Shown: piece by piece, positions 10,464 to 23,259 of the stretch | Layout: each line of letters begins with the position of its first letter | How positions within the stretch are numbered: position 1 is the first letter of the stretch | Origin: Microcebus murinus | Taxonomy: Eukaryota > Chordata > Mammalia > Primates > Cheirogaleidae | Assembly: GCF_040939455.1 (NCBI RefSeq) | Contig: NC_134108.1 | Coordinates: 10,321,501-10,385,500, forward strand | Direction of reading: 5' to 3' | Length of the DNA: 64,000 nucleotides | Notes under the pieces: generated by a model | What the model was told of the DNA's origin: nothing | Databases searched by the model: none | The model's input: the letters and a program-made list of their open reading frames with translations, nothing else | Translations under genes and position numbers: made by a program

Positions 10464-13048
10464 ATTCAAATTCTCTTTGTCTTTTAGTTTGAGTTTGGGA
10501 AGATTATGTCTTTCAAGAAATTGGTCTATTTCATCTGGGTGATCATATTTATGGCATAGAGTTGTTCATAATATTCCTTTATTATCTTTTTAATGTCTAT
10601 GGGATCTGTAGTAATGTCCCCTCTTTCATCTCTGATATTTGTAATTTGTGTCTTCTGTCTTCTTCCTTGGCCTGGCTAGAGGCTTATCAATTTTATTGGT
10701 CTTAAAGACCCAGTTTTTGGTTTTGTTGATTTTCTCTATTGATTTCCTGTTTTTAATTTCATTGATTTCTTCTTTAATTTGTATTTTTTCTGCTTACTTT
10801 GGATTTAATTTGCTTTTATTTTTATAGTTTCTAAGTTGGAAACTTAGATTATTGATTTAAATCTTTCTTTTCTAAAATATTCATTCAATGCTATACACTT
10901 TTCTCTAAGCACTGTTTTAGCTGCATCCTATAAATGTTGATAAGTTGTATTTTTGTTTTCATTTCTTTCAAAATATTTTAAAATTCCTCTTGAGATTTCT
11001 TTTTAACTCATGTTATTTATAAATCCATTGTTTAATATTCAAGTATTTGGCGATTTCCATATCTTTCTGTTACTGATTTCTACTTTAATTTCATTATAGT
11101 CTGAGAGCAGACAGCATATGATTTCTATTCTTTTAAATTTGTTAAGGTGTGTCTCATGACCCAGGATGTGGCCTATCTTGGTGAATATTCCCTATGATCT
11201 TGAGAATAATGTATATTCTGCTGTTGTTGGATCAAGTAGTCAACAGATGTCAATTATATCAGTTGTTCAGTGGTGCTAAGGAGTTCAACTATATCCTTAC
11301 TGATTTTATGCCAACTGGATCTGTTAATTTCTGACAGAAGAGTGTTGAGTTCTGTCAGTATAATAGAGGATTTATCTATTTCTTTTTATATTAATAGTCC
11401 TCAGTTTTTGCCTTACAATATGTTGATGCTCTGTTGTTTAGGTGCATACACATTAAAGATTGTTGTCTTCTTGGAGTATTGACCTCTTTGTCATTATGTA
11501 ATGCTCCTCCTTGTTCCTGATGATATTTCCTTGCTCTGAATCCTGCTCTATTTGAAATTATTATAGCTACTCCTGCTGTCTTTTGACTAGTGTCAGCATG
11601 GTATATCTTTTCTCTATCCCTTTATCTCTGATTTATATGTATCATTATATTTAAAGTGAATTGTGTGTAGACAACATGTAGTTGGGTCTTATTTTTTGAT
11701 CCACTCTGACAATTTCTGTTGTTTAATTGGTGTATTTAGACCTATGACATTTAAAGTGGCTATTGATATAGCAGGATTAATATCTTCCATATTCGTTACT
11801 GTTTTCTATGTGTTGCCACTCTTGTTTGTTTCTACTTTTGTCTTCCCCTCATTTTATGCTTTTTATGGTATCAATTGTGTACTTTATATCATTTTTTTCT
11901 CTTCCTTTATAGCATATCCATTCTACATTTTATGATGGTTGCCCCAGAATTTGCAGTATACATTTATAATTAATTCAAGTCCACTTTACCAATTTATGGA
12001 TAGTACAACTACCTATAATAATAACCCTAATTCCTCCCTCCTGTCCCTTGTATCATTGCTGTTATTCATTTCATTATACAGAAATGTAAAATGTATGTGT
12101 GTATATTCAAATACACTGGTGTTATTATTTTGAACAAATGTTATTGCTAGGCAAATTAAGAATAAGTGAAGTAGAAGTATTTTACCCTCACTTATTTCTT
12201 CTCTGATACTCTTCTTTTCTTTATTTAGATTTGAGTTTTTAATCCATATTGTTTTCCTTCTCTCTGAAGAATTTCTTTTAACATTTATTGGAAGGCAATT
12301 TTACTGGCAGCAAATTCCCTCAATTTTTGTTTGTCTGAGAAAGTCTGTATTTCCCTTTCACTTCTGAAGGATAATTTCTCAGGGCACAGAATTCTAGGTT
12401 GGCAGGGTTTTTTTCTCTCAATGCTTTAAATATTTCACTCTGCTCTCTTCTTGCTTGCATGGTTTTTGAGGAGAAATTGGATGTAATTTTTATGTTCGCT
12501 CCTCTGTAGTTTAGTTTTTTTTTTCGGGGTTCTTTCAAGAATTGTTGTTTATTATTATTATTTTCTGCTCTTTGAATATAGTATGCCTATGTGTAATTTT
12601 TTTTTTAATTTATTTTTCTGGTATTCCCTAAACTTCCTGAAACTGTGGTTTGGTATTTAACATAAATTTGTGGAACTTATCAATCATTATCGTTTCAAAT
12701 ATTTTGCCTTTGCCTGTTCGTTTCTCTCTTTATTTCCCTCCTGGTATTTCCATTACACATACATTACATCTTTTGTAGTTGTCCCACACTTCTTGGATAT
12801 TCTGTTCCACTTTTTCCCAGTCTTTTTTCTGTTTTGGAAGTTTCTAGCAACATATCCTCAAGGTCAGAAATTTCATCTTCAGCTGTGTCCAAGTCTATTA
12901 ATGGACCCATTAAAGTAGTCTTCATTTCTGCCTAATGTTTTTGATCTGTAGCATTTCTTTTTTATTGTTTCTTAAAATTCCCATCTCTGTTTTTACATTG
13001 CCCATCTGTTCTTGCATGCTGTCTACTTTATCCATTATAACTTTAGTG
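10216..13048 (-). mobile_element. Ancient L1 LINE, ORF2 and 5' regions (antisense)
   Basis: Reading the complement gives a decayed mammalian L1. The + strand shows the usual antisense ORF2 text, such as CTTTTAATGTCTATGGGATC, ACCCAGTTTTTGGTTTTGTT and GAGAATAATGTATATTCTGC. It then shows older L1M-type 5' text (GGAAGGCAATTTTACTGGCA, GGGCACAGAATTCTAGGTTGG). Reading left to right moves from mid-ORF2 toward the 5' end. All frames are broken. It continues after the LTR at 13915. Confidence 0.85.
10426..10460. repeat. (AT)n dinucleotide microsatellite
   Basis: About 17 uninterrupted AT units inside the antisense L1. It is a simple repeat grown within the dead element and likely polymorphic. Confidence 0.9.
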
Positions 13049-13258
13049 TGTATTAGTCTGTTTTGTGCTACTATAACAGAATATTTGATAATGAATAAGT
13101 GAAAATTTCTAAAAAAGAGAAATTTATTCACTCACAGTTCTGGTGGCTGGGAAGTCCAAAATCAAGGTCCTGAGCATCTGGTGTCTGGCGAGGGCCTTCT
13201 TGTTGCATCCTCACATGGCAGGAGGCAAAAACAGACAAACTCTATGTCCTCACATGGC

Positions 13259-13272
13259 AGAAGAGCAGAAGA
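13259..13272. repeat. Target-site duplication, left copy
   Basis: AGAAGAGCAGAAGA, identical to 13727-13740 on the other side of the young L1 insertion. Confidence 0.9.
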
Positions 13273-13726
13273 TAATTCACAATTTCAAAGTTGTGGAAAC
13301 AACCCAAGTGCTCATCAATTCATGAGTGGATTAATAAAATATGGTATATGTATACCATGGAGTACTATTCAGCTTTAAGAAACAATGGTGATATAGCACC
13401 TCTTGTATTTTCCTGAATAGAGCTGGAACCCATTATACTAAGTGAAGTATCTCAAGAATGGAAAAACCAGCACCAACATGTACTCACCAGCAAATTGGTA
13501 TTAATGAATCAACACCTCAGTGGACATATAGGAATAACATTTATTGGGTGTTGGGTGGGTGGGAGAGGGAAGGAGAGGATGGGTATATACAAACACAATG
13601 AGTGAGATGTGCAACGTTTGGGGGATGGTCACACTTGAGGCTCTGTCTCGAGAGAAGAGGGGGGCACGGGCAATATATGTAACCTTAACACTTGTATCCC
13701 CATAACACGCTAAAATAAAAAAAAAA
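13273..13726 (+). mobile_element. 5'-truncated strepsirrhine-type L1 insertion
   Basis: It contains the end of ORF2 (ACCATGGAGTACTATTCAGC, coding for the conserved MEYYSA region), then a 3' UTR ending in GGCAATATATGTAACCTTAAC and CCCCATAACACGC and an A-rich tail. It is flanked by perfect 14-bp duplications (13259-13272 and 13727-13740), so both ends are fixed. It is truncated to about 450 bp and cannot move. It closely resembles the copy at 58234-58821. Confidence 0.92.
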
Positions 13727-13740
13727 AGAAGAGCAGAAGA
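13727..13740. repeat. Target-site duplication, right copy
   Basis: AGAAGAGCAGAAGA directly after the A-tail of the L1, matching the left copy exactly. Confidence 0.9.
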
Positions 13741-13914
13741 CAATGATCACACTTCTCCAAAGCCTTTTAACCATAACAGTAATCCATTCATGAGGCCAGA
13801 GCCCTTATGACCAAAACACTTTCCCTTGAGTCCCACCTCCCAACACTGTCGAATTGGGGATGAAGTTTCCAACACATGAATTTTGGAGGGAACAACAACT
13901 TCAAACCCATATCA

Positions 13915-14862
13915 GCATGTTAAACATAATTGTTTTCAATTTCTCAGTCTGGTAATTCCAACATCCCTGCTGTATTTGACTCAAGTTCTGTTGCTTGCCC
14001 TGTATTTTTTTTTTTTTTTTTCGTGATAGCCAGATACGATGTAGCGGTAAAAGAAACCAAGGTAAATAGGCTTTTAATAGTTTGGTGGTGCGGTGTAGAG
14101 GGAGAAGACGCATTCTGTAGTCCTATGATTAGGTCTCAGTCCTTTAGTGAGCCTGTGCCCCTGGACTGTAAATGTACCTCTCGGCCACCCTCCTGCCCGA
14201 CAGGCGCCAGCACAGCTACCCTGGGCTGGAGTTGGGTATCTCCCTTTTCCCACGTGGAAGTCTAGACTAAGCTGGCATTAAATGTTTTCTTTCCCACAGT
14301 TTGGTTAAGCACTGGTGAAATCCCAATACTTTAGGCTCTTAAACAGTTTTTCCTGTGGATAGGCCTTATTAAGAATTGAATGCTCTGGCATATTTCCAAA
14401 TGGTTCCTTTTCTCCTCTTCCTATTGGAAGCATAAAGGTTTTTTCTCCCCTTGATAGCCACTGTGAGAACTGAAAGTAAAACTCTCAAAAGTGTGGAGTC
14501 CCCAACATGACTGGGTCCCCTTGGAATTTTTATCTCTCAGATTGTCCATACCAAACTTCTAGCAATTTGTCAATTACAGCTCAGGTTTTCCTACATTGGT
14601 ACTGGTTCCCACAGATGCTTCTCCGGTAAATTGTGGTTCTCCATGTCTGCCTGTCTGTCGCTTCAATTTTGGGGGCAGCGGTTTGCCCTGTGACCTCACT
14701 TTTCTGACAGATCTAAGGAGAGTTGTTGATTTTTTCACTTCATTTAGATTTTTGCTTGTTGTTAGGACAAAATGACAACTTCTGAGCTGTTTCTGTGCCA
14801 GACCAGACACTGGAAGTCCTGTGGACTTTTCACCTGTCTGCTGGGCCATGCATAGGTACTCT
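13915..14862 (-). mobile_element. Ancient L1 LINE, 5' region continued (antisense)
   Basis: It resumes the antisense L1 after the LTR: CAGTCTGGTAATTCCAACATC, GATTAGGTCTCAGTCC, TTTAGTGAGCCTGTGCCCC, TGGGCTGGAGTTGGGTATC, GGCATATTTCCAAATGG, TAGCAATTTGTCAATTACAG and GGGGGCAGCGGTTTGCCCTG follow remembered L1M 5'-region text in order. A T-run at 14007-14022 interrupts it. The 111-codon frame here is not a gene. Confidence 0.75.
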
Positions 14863-17520
14863 GGCTATGTTTTAAGGCAAAGCTAGACTCATTTTATTTT
14901 GAATATAATGCAATTTAAAATTATAATCTGTTGCTGGGACTGCAATAGGAGTTCATTAGATATAATGTGAGTGTGGATTAAAATAGCAGAAAAAGATTGC
15001 TTAGATAAATTAATTGCTACAAGAAGTGATCAAATTTAATTTATCAAAAGAGAACAAAAACAAATTAAGTAAATGTAATCATTTGTATTTTATTAAGAGC
15101 TAAGTGTATTTAGAAATAGTAAAACATCATTCTTTTTATTTTTTCTGCTCTTTCATGTGGTATACAAAAATATCTCCATCAGAACAATGAGAACAGTATA
15201 CTGTATTTGTAACATTTTTAGGTTTACATAGTCACCCAATCTCAGCAGTCAGGTTGGATCATTATAGTAGGTATAGACTCAGATCCATCTCCCACACCCA
15301 AATACTTCTTTTGATTCATAGCTCAAAATTCTGTCATTTCACAGGACTTTTGCCTTAATAAGTGGAAGAGAAACATCACTGCACATTTTTATAGCAGTTG
15401 AGTTCTTTTTAATTAAGCTGCTCTAAAAGTTACTGTTTTATCTTGTATAGCTACCCTACTGATTTTTTAGAACTGCGAGCTATAGTTTATCTTCCTTTAA
15501 GTATTCCAACATTTTTCTTGTTTTGTTCAGATAGTTTGACAATGAAAGATGACTTCTTAAAACATTTTATCATAAACTGTCTTTCAGTCATGGAAATAAT
15601 TAATAGTAATGTTTAATACTAAGTAAACTGCAACATCCCAAATCTATATTGAAAATATATAGCCGTGTAGTAACATAGGCCAGAGGTAAGTGGGTAAAAT
15701 TTGTATGCCAGGCGATTTCTCATGCTGTTTTGCAGCATGGTCTGCATCTAAAGGCAGAGACCCTTATCATTGGAACACATATATAAATGTGCTTAGGATG
15801 CTATATATATGAAAAAATACTGCCAGTTTGAACATTTATTTATCTTCTAATATTTTTTACCCACAGAATGGCTATTGCTGACTCATGGAATGCTGTTTAG
15901 GGAAGACTATGGAGGGACTGATTCTTTGCCAGGGATCTTCTAGTGGTGGGGGACACCCAGATGGGGTTCATTCTGGTGATATAATTTATCTGCATGCTTG
16001 GAGAGCTTTAATCATTTGGAATACATTCTTAAAAGTATTCAATAAACTATATACTATGGGGTAGAGCTGTGAAGAAGTGGAGAAATAAATCTGTTTACAT
16101 TGGGATTTAGTTAATCTCTAGACTTTCTCAATGTTTCCTCTGACTTGTCTCTCAATTTTCCTGCTTCCAATGAGGTGAAATGCCACGGTGTCATGATTAC
16201 CCATTGATCTGTTCATGTGAAACTCCGTGGAGTCTGGTATTTATTTCTTCTTAATGAAATGTCTAGAAAGTCTTGGGCCTTTCAGAATTGGCAAAGTTTT
16301 TATGTTGACTGCTTCCAACTCAGAGTGGCCATTGGTTGTCATATTTTCCTCAGAGAGGGGTTTGGAAGGCTACCTCATATTTTACTGGGGAGGAGAGCGT
16401 TAAACAGACAAGCATCCCTGGGTTGCATTTGGTGTGTGTTTCCAGGCTGTCCCTCACTGGGTCCTACCCCACGTCTCCTGGTCTCCGAGCAGGCCTATGT
16501 GGGAAGGCACAGAGATAAGTCAACAAAGGACCCTAGGCCTGGTCTGAGGCCGTCAGTTAAACCTTTTTCCTACAGGCCTCAGCACAGAGACAGATGAAGC
16601 TTGTTGGAGCCACACACACAGAATAGCGGAAAGGAGGGTGGAAAGATGGCACATGTGGGGAGAAGGATGCCATCTTGTTCCCTGAGTGCATCTCTCCCCA
16701 ACCCAACTTTCTGCCAATGAAAGAATGGTGAAGACAGACAGACACTCTCAGTGAAGATAGACATTCTAAAGTCCCGTGACATAATAGAATGGTTGCTTTT
16801 TTTTTTTCCTTCGGGATAAATATTAGAATTGTTGGATAAAATAAATATTTATTTCTATCTCTCCCTTACCCCGCCAAATAACTTCATAGTGTTAAAAACT
16901 GTGAGACTGGTTGTAGGATTCTGAATATGCATCTATTGAACATACATCTCTCTGACCAATAGAGAGGATTTGAGTGATTGTAACAAGTTACATCACTCAA
17001 CTATAATATTTAGTTACAGATGACCAATTAAGTTACCCAACCTGACAAAAAATGTATGGTGTGGTGCTTATCGGTAGCTAATGCATAGGTATAATGCATA
17101 CAATCAAAATAGTATAGACCTAAGATGATTTCTGTTCTGGTAGAAGATATAGCATTTCCTGATTGAAATATTTTTTATAGTTTGAAAAGTATCAGAATTA
17201 CATTCTTCCTTCCTCACCACCCTTCCATTTCTTTTCTTTGTTTTTCTGCATATCAGGTTTCTTTTCTTTTTTTTTTTTTTTTCTTTTTTTGAACATGGGA
17301 AGACCCAGAAATGCTGACATATGAGAAAATGCTTGTTCTGACTGAATTTCCAGATTAGTTCGGTGGATGAATTTCATGGACTCTGGTGAGACAGGTAACT
17401 TTTATAAGAATTCTGGGACTTCTGCAAGCTGGGTAGGGAAGATAGTAAGGATTTGAATGTACATATAAAATGCTAAGTAATTTTGGTATTCTTCTTCTCT
17501 TTCCAAGACATACTAAAACC
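14863..17520. other. Unassigned AT-rich stretch
   Basis: No gene or confident repeat across about 2.7 kb. It contains a hairpin-forming palindrome at 16970-17000 and T-rich tracts near 16797-16808 and 17262-17288. The longest frame (126 codons, 16217-16597, +) has no recognisable features. Confidence 0.5.
16970..17000. repeat. Short imperfect palindrome (14-bp stem)
   Basis: TTGAGTGAT, a bulged T and GTAAC pair with GTTAC and ATCACTCAA across a two-base AA spacer. It is too short for a microRNA precursor on its own, and no function is evident. Confidence 0.7.
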
Positions 17521-17554
17521 AGGAATAAATAAATGCCAGGAATAAATAAATGCC
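17521..17554. repeat. Perfect 17-bp tandem duplication
   Basis: AGGAATAAATAAATGCC occurs twice back to back with no mismatch, so the duplication looks recent. No function is evident. Confidence 0.95.
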
Positions 17555-17738
17555 TCAATAAAAATGCCAGTGTTTTTTCTGTCTCAGTGCCCAAGCCAGT
17601 AAAGTTACAGGGATTCAAACCCTGCCATTTCCTCCTTTCTCGCTGGGTCCCTTGGCAGCCTGGCACTTTCCTGTTTTTCTTGTCATCCTGGCCAGCTCTG
17701 GGCACCTGATGTTTTTGCTCTGTTCCTTCCTCCTCTGG

Positions 17739-17753
17739 TCACGAGGGGGCAGG
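17739..17753 (+). promoter_or_regulatory. Candidate CTCF-binding motif
   Basis: TCACGAGGGGGCAGG matches the CTCF core (CCACNAGGGGGCRSY) at all but the first position. It sits in a moderately GC-rich, non-repeat segment (about 17700-17850). A motif match alone does not show occupancy, and the central CpG would make binding methylation-sensitive. Confidence 0.4.
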
Positions 17754-19361
17754 CGTCCAGGATCAGCTCCCAGTCACTGCCGAGAAACTTCCTGGGGGTG
17801 GTGAGGGGCTCTGCGAGGCCATTTCCCAGCACCACACGCCAAAGCACATCTCGCCTTTGTCATAAGACCCTCCAGGACTTCAGCTTTTTCCTCCTGAAGA
17901 GTGCATTTTCTGTCCCCAAAGAGCGTTTCCTGTCATTGGGGAGAATCCAACATTCTCTTTTTTAGGGAGTGTTAATCTTGGTAGTTACAGGTCATCTTTC
18001 TTCCTAAGAAGCTAACAAGAGGCTGGTGAGTCTTCAAAAATTAAAAAGTAAGAATAAAAAAGAATTTAAATATCCATATTAAGGACACCCCTTCTGCTAC
18101 AGTTGAAATTGTCTGGTCTGTAATTAGTGATTGAGAAGATACATGTGCATGTATATTGCAAATTATCCTACAGATTTCAACATTAATCACCCATTGCCCT
18201 GGGGCCCATAACAATGGAAGTTTTGTGACTTCCGGTATATTCAAGACTGTGTCCTAGAGGGAAGAAAGTTCAGAAGAAACATTAGTCTAATTAAATCATC
18301 TGTACTTACTTGTAGTGATATACAACGGATGTATGTAGCAGGCACTTAACAACTCCTTTTACCCTCATTTTCTGTTTCTCAATGCCACTGAGTCATTAAT
18401 TTTCATAAATTTCAGTCAGTAAATCCTATACCACAGCAAACAAGGAGAATGTGAACTTGACCTCACAGCCTTGTAGCCTAGTGGCTGTAAAATAACATTA
18501 GTAGTTAACCTCATAGTAACTGCTCATCTCAGTTTAGGAATCTTGTTAAGACCCAGCACTTCTGGTTACGTTGAGGATGAGAAAATATATAATTTTAAAA
18601 AACAGAAGGCAAATAATTCAGAGTGGTGCTGAGATATGTTATACGACTTCTTGAAAAATGTGAGTTTGTGCTATGTTTCAGTGTTCAGCAGTATGGTGTG
18701 AGAGTTGTAAAGAACTATCTCTCTTTATTAAGGCTAAGTGGTTAATTTTAGTATAATATGTTTGCTTTATATACAATACAAAGAAAATATCAATAATACC
18801 TTTGGCATTTTTGAGAAGTCTACATGAAGCCTAGAATGTTCATTCTGCAGAAACCTGGAGAATATCTTATCTAATTCTGTCATTTTATAGAGAGGAAATG
18901 AAAGAGGGAGAGACAATGCTGGCCCCCCTGGCCCCCACTGCAGACTGAGGGGTGTAATTGAGACCAGCTGAGGCTGCATGACCTCACACTGGCTTCAACT
19001 ATAAAAAGGGAATTGGAGAAGAAAACAAAAACTTAGAAGAGGCTAGGTTATCTCCAGAGAATTGGTCTAGTGCAAAGACTTGTTCTTGAGGAAAGCTTGG
19101 AGGCAGAAGCCTGTTAAAGAGATTTGCTTTAGGAGGTAGGTTGCTTGTGACTTCCAGAAAGAGCAGAGTGACAATTTTGAAACCTTAAAGAATAAAGGAA
19201 CCAAGGGAAGTACTCGAAATTTCCCTCTAAAGGAAGTGAATTGAATTTTCTTGGGAATTTTAGCCATTTAAGAATAAAATAGAAAAAGTTTTAGAGAAAA
19301 AGGGAGCATTGGTTAAAATACATTTATTAAAAGCCAGTTACCTATTTCATTAATTCTAATT
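17754..19361. other. Unassigned stretch
   Basis: No gene or confident repeat. The first 150 bases are GC-moderate and adjoin the CTCF-like motif; the rest is AT-rich with frames no longer than about 70 codons. Confidence 0.5.
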
Positions 19362-19375
19362 CACAATTAATTATA
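19362..19375. repeat. Alu target-site duplication, left copy
   Basis: CACAATTAATTATA pairs with CACAATTGATTTTA at 19707-19720 (12 of 14 identical), bracketing the antisense Alu. Confidence 0.7.
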
Positions 19376-19706
<331 letters not shown>

Positions 19707-19720
19707 CACAATTGATTTTA
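19707..19720. repeat. Alu target-site duplication, right copy
   Basis: CACAATTGATTTTA directly follows the GGCC head of the antisense Alu; 12 of 14 bases match the left copy. Confidence 0.7.
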
Positions 19721-21707
19721 AATGCCCCGCCATGTTGTATATCACTAAGAAGGACGAAATAACAGCCCATGAAGCTATGATCCAATGTTTTCTTATCACT
19801 TAGAATTTATGTTTATTTAAAGAGCTCTTGGAACTTAAACTCATCCTCTTAAATAAATCTATATTTCCTGTGGAATAAGAGTGTTCAGCATAACCCAGCT
19901 GGAAATTGTTAGAGGGATGGGTAAGAAAAAAAAATGCATACATTATGGTAGAATACTATGCAGCCACTTAAAATTGAATTTAGACAAAGGTTTTTTTTTT
20001 TTATCATTGATCACTCTCATGCATATAGGAACAAGGAAAATAAAAGGGACCAATGGTGCTTAAGGTTTTCCTAAAGCTTCTTCATGTCAAGCCCAGTTCT
20101 TCAGCCCTACTTCTTATTTAATGTCCCTGATGTTCGCGATTTTGTACATGTCTGTGCCATTGAGGACACTGGCAACTCCTTTCTTAAAAGAACCTGTAAG
20201 ATAGTTAAAACCATTGATACAGAACTCTTTACTTGGCTTTGTAATTAAGTAGAGCTAGCCTGCTTTGCTTCTGGGTAAGCCACGCGACCCAAAACTTGTG
20301 GTCACCCCACAGCTTGGCCACCTGATTCTGTGTCTTTATAAGAACTCAAGAGTGTGCCTCTATTTTTCCGGGATGTTTTCCCAAGTTGCTGATGTTTGGT
20401 TAGCTCAGATGATGAGCTCTCTCTTTCTATTGTCATGGGGCACTCGGAAATTGTCAGACTCCTGCGACTCTGAGACACATCCTGATTTCAGGTTTCAGAG
20501 ATGTAAAAGGAACTGTGTCTCAGAACTGATGAAAGATGGCACCGACAGACTTTATTCCCTTTATTGCTCTTCTCCGCTTGGTATTTGACCTATTTTGTTG
20601 GAGACAGAGTCGATTAGCTGCTTTGTTTTGTGATTGTAAGAAATTGAGTTCGGGGTTCTATGGAGTACCGCCCGGCCTTCCTTGAGGCCAGCTGTCCCCT
20701 TGCTGCATTGTCAGAACAACGCTGGCGAGCTCTGAGCCGTCAACAGGTGTCCCTGTGGAGAGAAGTCTGAGGTTGCACAAGTTTGGACGATGCTACACCC
20801 CACATTTCTCCCTTGGAGAAGCACAACACCAAAGTGGATATTTAAGCCTCTGAAAATTCCTACACTAAAGAGTCCTATTAAAAGGCTTACCTCCATGTTC
20901 CCAAGCTTATTTGACAATATAAGTTTTTCCCGTTCACTCTCTTTTATTGAGTGTGTTCCTCCCCACTGGAGTATTTCAGTGCTCCATCCTCCACTGTCAC
21001 TGCTGGCCTTCTAATAGTGGATAAGGCTTGCACATTTATCACTGAGTCATCCATGGTGGCTGCCCCTTGCATGGCTTGCAATAGGGAAGAGTGTGTGCAC
21101 AGAAAAACTAACCAGTTCCCGGGTATTTTCCCAGTCCGCAGGCAGCATGAGGCTGTCCCACAGGTAGACCGTTTTAGGGCTCTTTTCCAGTGACAGTTAC
21201 TCTTTATGCCCCCCTTGGGGCACTCCTGCCTGCATCTCAGACTCAGTGGCTGAGTCTTAAATTGCACTGTTCCTTTTGAATCTGGCCCCACCTGTCCTTC
21301 TGCACACCTTCACACCCTCCTTGCATCATCTTTTCCATTCCCAAGGCTTCACCCTTTTAGTCATGCTAGAAACTTCCAAAGCTGCTTCTCTACCCAGGAC
21401 CTAATCTGGAGCTGCAGACACATGTATCAATATCGTGACTAACTGTCACTGAGTTAATGTGTCACATGTGGCTTCAACGTCAGTGTGTCCCGAAATGAAC
21501 TCAGGATGTCCACATCACCCCAGACACCCTGTTCTCGGGTTCTCTGCCTCTGTGAATAAGCGTCCGGGAGATAAAGCTCCAAGTCAAGGCCTGGCCCTTC
21601 CCCTGCCTTAGCCCCCACGGTCGGTCCCCATCTTCTGTAAATTCACTCATGCATTCTCAGGCTGGGTCCTTCCCACATCTTTCTGAGTTCCTGAATAGAA
21701 AGATTAA
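19721..21707. other. Unassigned stretch
   Basis: No gene or confident repeat. It holds an A-run near 19926 and a T-run near 19991, and slightly GC-richer DNA at 20620-20760. Frames of 107 codons (20265-20588, +) and 115 codons (20944-21291, -) match nothing known. Confidence 0.5.
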
Positions 21708-21735
21708 AAACAATAACAACAACAACAACAACAAA
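21708..21735. repeat. (CAA)n trinucleotide microsatellite
   Basis: AACAATAACAACAACAACAA and a few more units; A-rich flanks on both sides. Confidence 0.9.
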
Positions 21736-23198
21736 GCAGAAATAAGAAAGCAAAACAAACAAGCCTAGAATCTTCTGTTCTGATGCAATCTACAATGGTT
21801 TTATTACTTTGACCTGAATCTGCAAAGTGGCTGTGTCGATGTAAAAGGGAACATGGTTGGAACAGAGTTATTTCTACTTTTCCCCAAATTTCAGGATCCT
21901 TAGCAGCCCCCGGGGAGGAGGTAAGTGGTTTCTGGCTGGTGGAAAAATGATGACTTGGGTGCTGCTCCCACTCTCAGCTGGCCACAGACAGCATCTGTGA
22001 TGTCCCCTCACCTGGTGTGCTTCTAGGGTGACCTACCATCCAGATTAGCTTGGGTCTGAGTACTTTCCTGAGATGCAAAACTTTTAGTGCTGACACTGGG
22101 GACACTTCCCTGCAAACTGCAGCAGTTGGTCACCTAACACCCCCTCCCGAGTAACTCTCTCAGGCAGCTTCTCCTTACTCCTTCCAGTGTGCCCCCCACA
22201 CACTCTTTTCTCATTAAAAATCAGTACATGCACATAAGAAGCTTGGAAAATATAGAAAAGTATGAAGAAGGACAAACCACATGCACATAGTCCCCTATCA
22301 TCTGGGGACAACTGCTATTAACATTGTAATATATTTACTTTCAGTCATTTTTTCTGTATAGGCAACCTTTCTGTGACTTATTTTCACATTTCATAGCTGC
22401 CCTCAATACTCATTTCAACCAAATTATCTTCATAAAATTATTTGTAGGAGTGAGGAAAGCCTAAGATGATTTATTTCATCCTATATTCCTGAGATATGGC
22501 TCTGGACAGATGCCTATGGTGTAACATACAAGAACTATCAAAGACTTCAGTATCAGGTAATTAAATCCTTAACAGAGGTTGGCAACCATTTTTGAGGTTT
22601 ATAGAGATAAAGGAGGGCAGGAGAAGTTGCGGAAAATTTAGCGGAGAACCACAATAGCCCTGGAGTATTTCATTAGGAGATTGCAGAGCTGATGCCATAA
22701 TTATTATCAGTATGTAAGTATTTTTTTATACGAAAGAGAGTGATAAATTTTTCTCCTACCTCTAGTGAACATTGGAGAAGAAGAAATGAGTCTTAAGCAT
22801 AGTGTGAAGGATTTAGGCTAGATAATAAGAAAAGTTATTAACTACCCTAGTGGGTTTGAGAGAGTCTAAGAAATCTCCTTCTCTGAAAGTCCTTAAAAAT
22901 GATAGAGATTTCCTATCAAGGAAGGATTAAGCGTGGGCCTGCTTAATGTAGAAGAATAAACAAAATAGCCTGGCAGAGTTTCAGCTAGCACTCAGGTTCT
23001 ATGATTCTCTATATTTTACAGAGCACATAAAATACATGTAAAATTGATTTTTATTTTACATTTTCCTTAGAGAAAGAAAAATAGGTAGTGCGATTTTTAA
23101 GGCTTGAGTTTAATTTTCAGAGGGTTACGGAACAACACGTGGCTGTGGGGTTGGATCATCATATCAGAGAGGAGGCACTGGGCCTTGACCAAGTTGAC
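21736..23198. other. Unassigned stretch with a possible decayed LINE tail
   Basis: No gene recognised. Around 22205-22360, AGCTTGGAAAATATAGAAAAG followed by TAACATTGTAATATATTTAC resembles 3' non-coding text of old LINE families, but I cannot assign it. The remainder is AT-rich and unassigned. Confidence 0.4.
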
Positions 23199-23218
23199 TT
23201 TTTTTTTTTTTTTTTTTT
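23199..23218. repeat. T20 homopolymer
   Basis: Twenty uninterrupted T. No recognisable retroelement body is attached on either side. Confidence 0.95.
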
Positions 23219-23259
23219 CCAAATTACATTCTTGTTGCTTTTCCCTAAAACTTAGATAG

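Larger units (their letters stand above)
13049..13914 (-). mobile_element. MaLR (MST/MLT1-type) solo LTR, split by a younger L1
   Basis: The antisense LTR starts TGTATTAGTCTGTTTTGTGC, continues with CACTCACAGTTCTGGTGGCTG and TGTTGCATCCTCACATGGC, is interrupted at 13272, and resumes at 13741 with CCATTCATGAGGCCAGAGCC, CCACCTCCCAACACTG and AAACCCATATCA. It lies inside the ancient antisense L1, whose sequence is present on both sides. No internal ERV genes are present. CTCACATGGCAG occurs twice (near 13213 and 13250), which suggests a small internal duplication. Confidence 0.85.
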
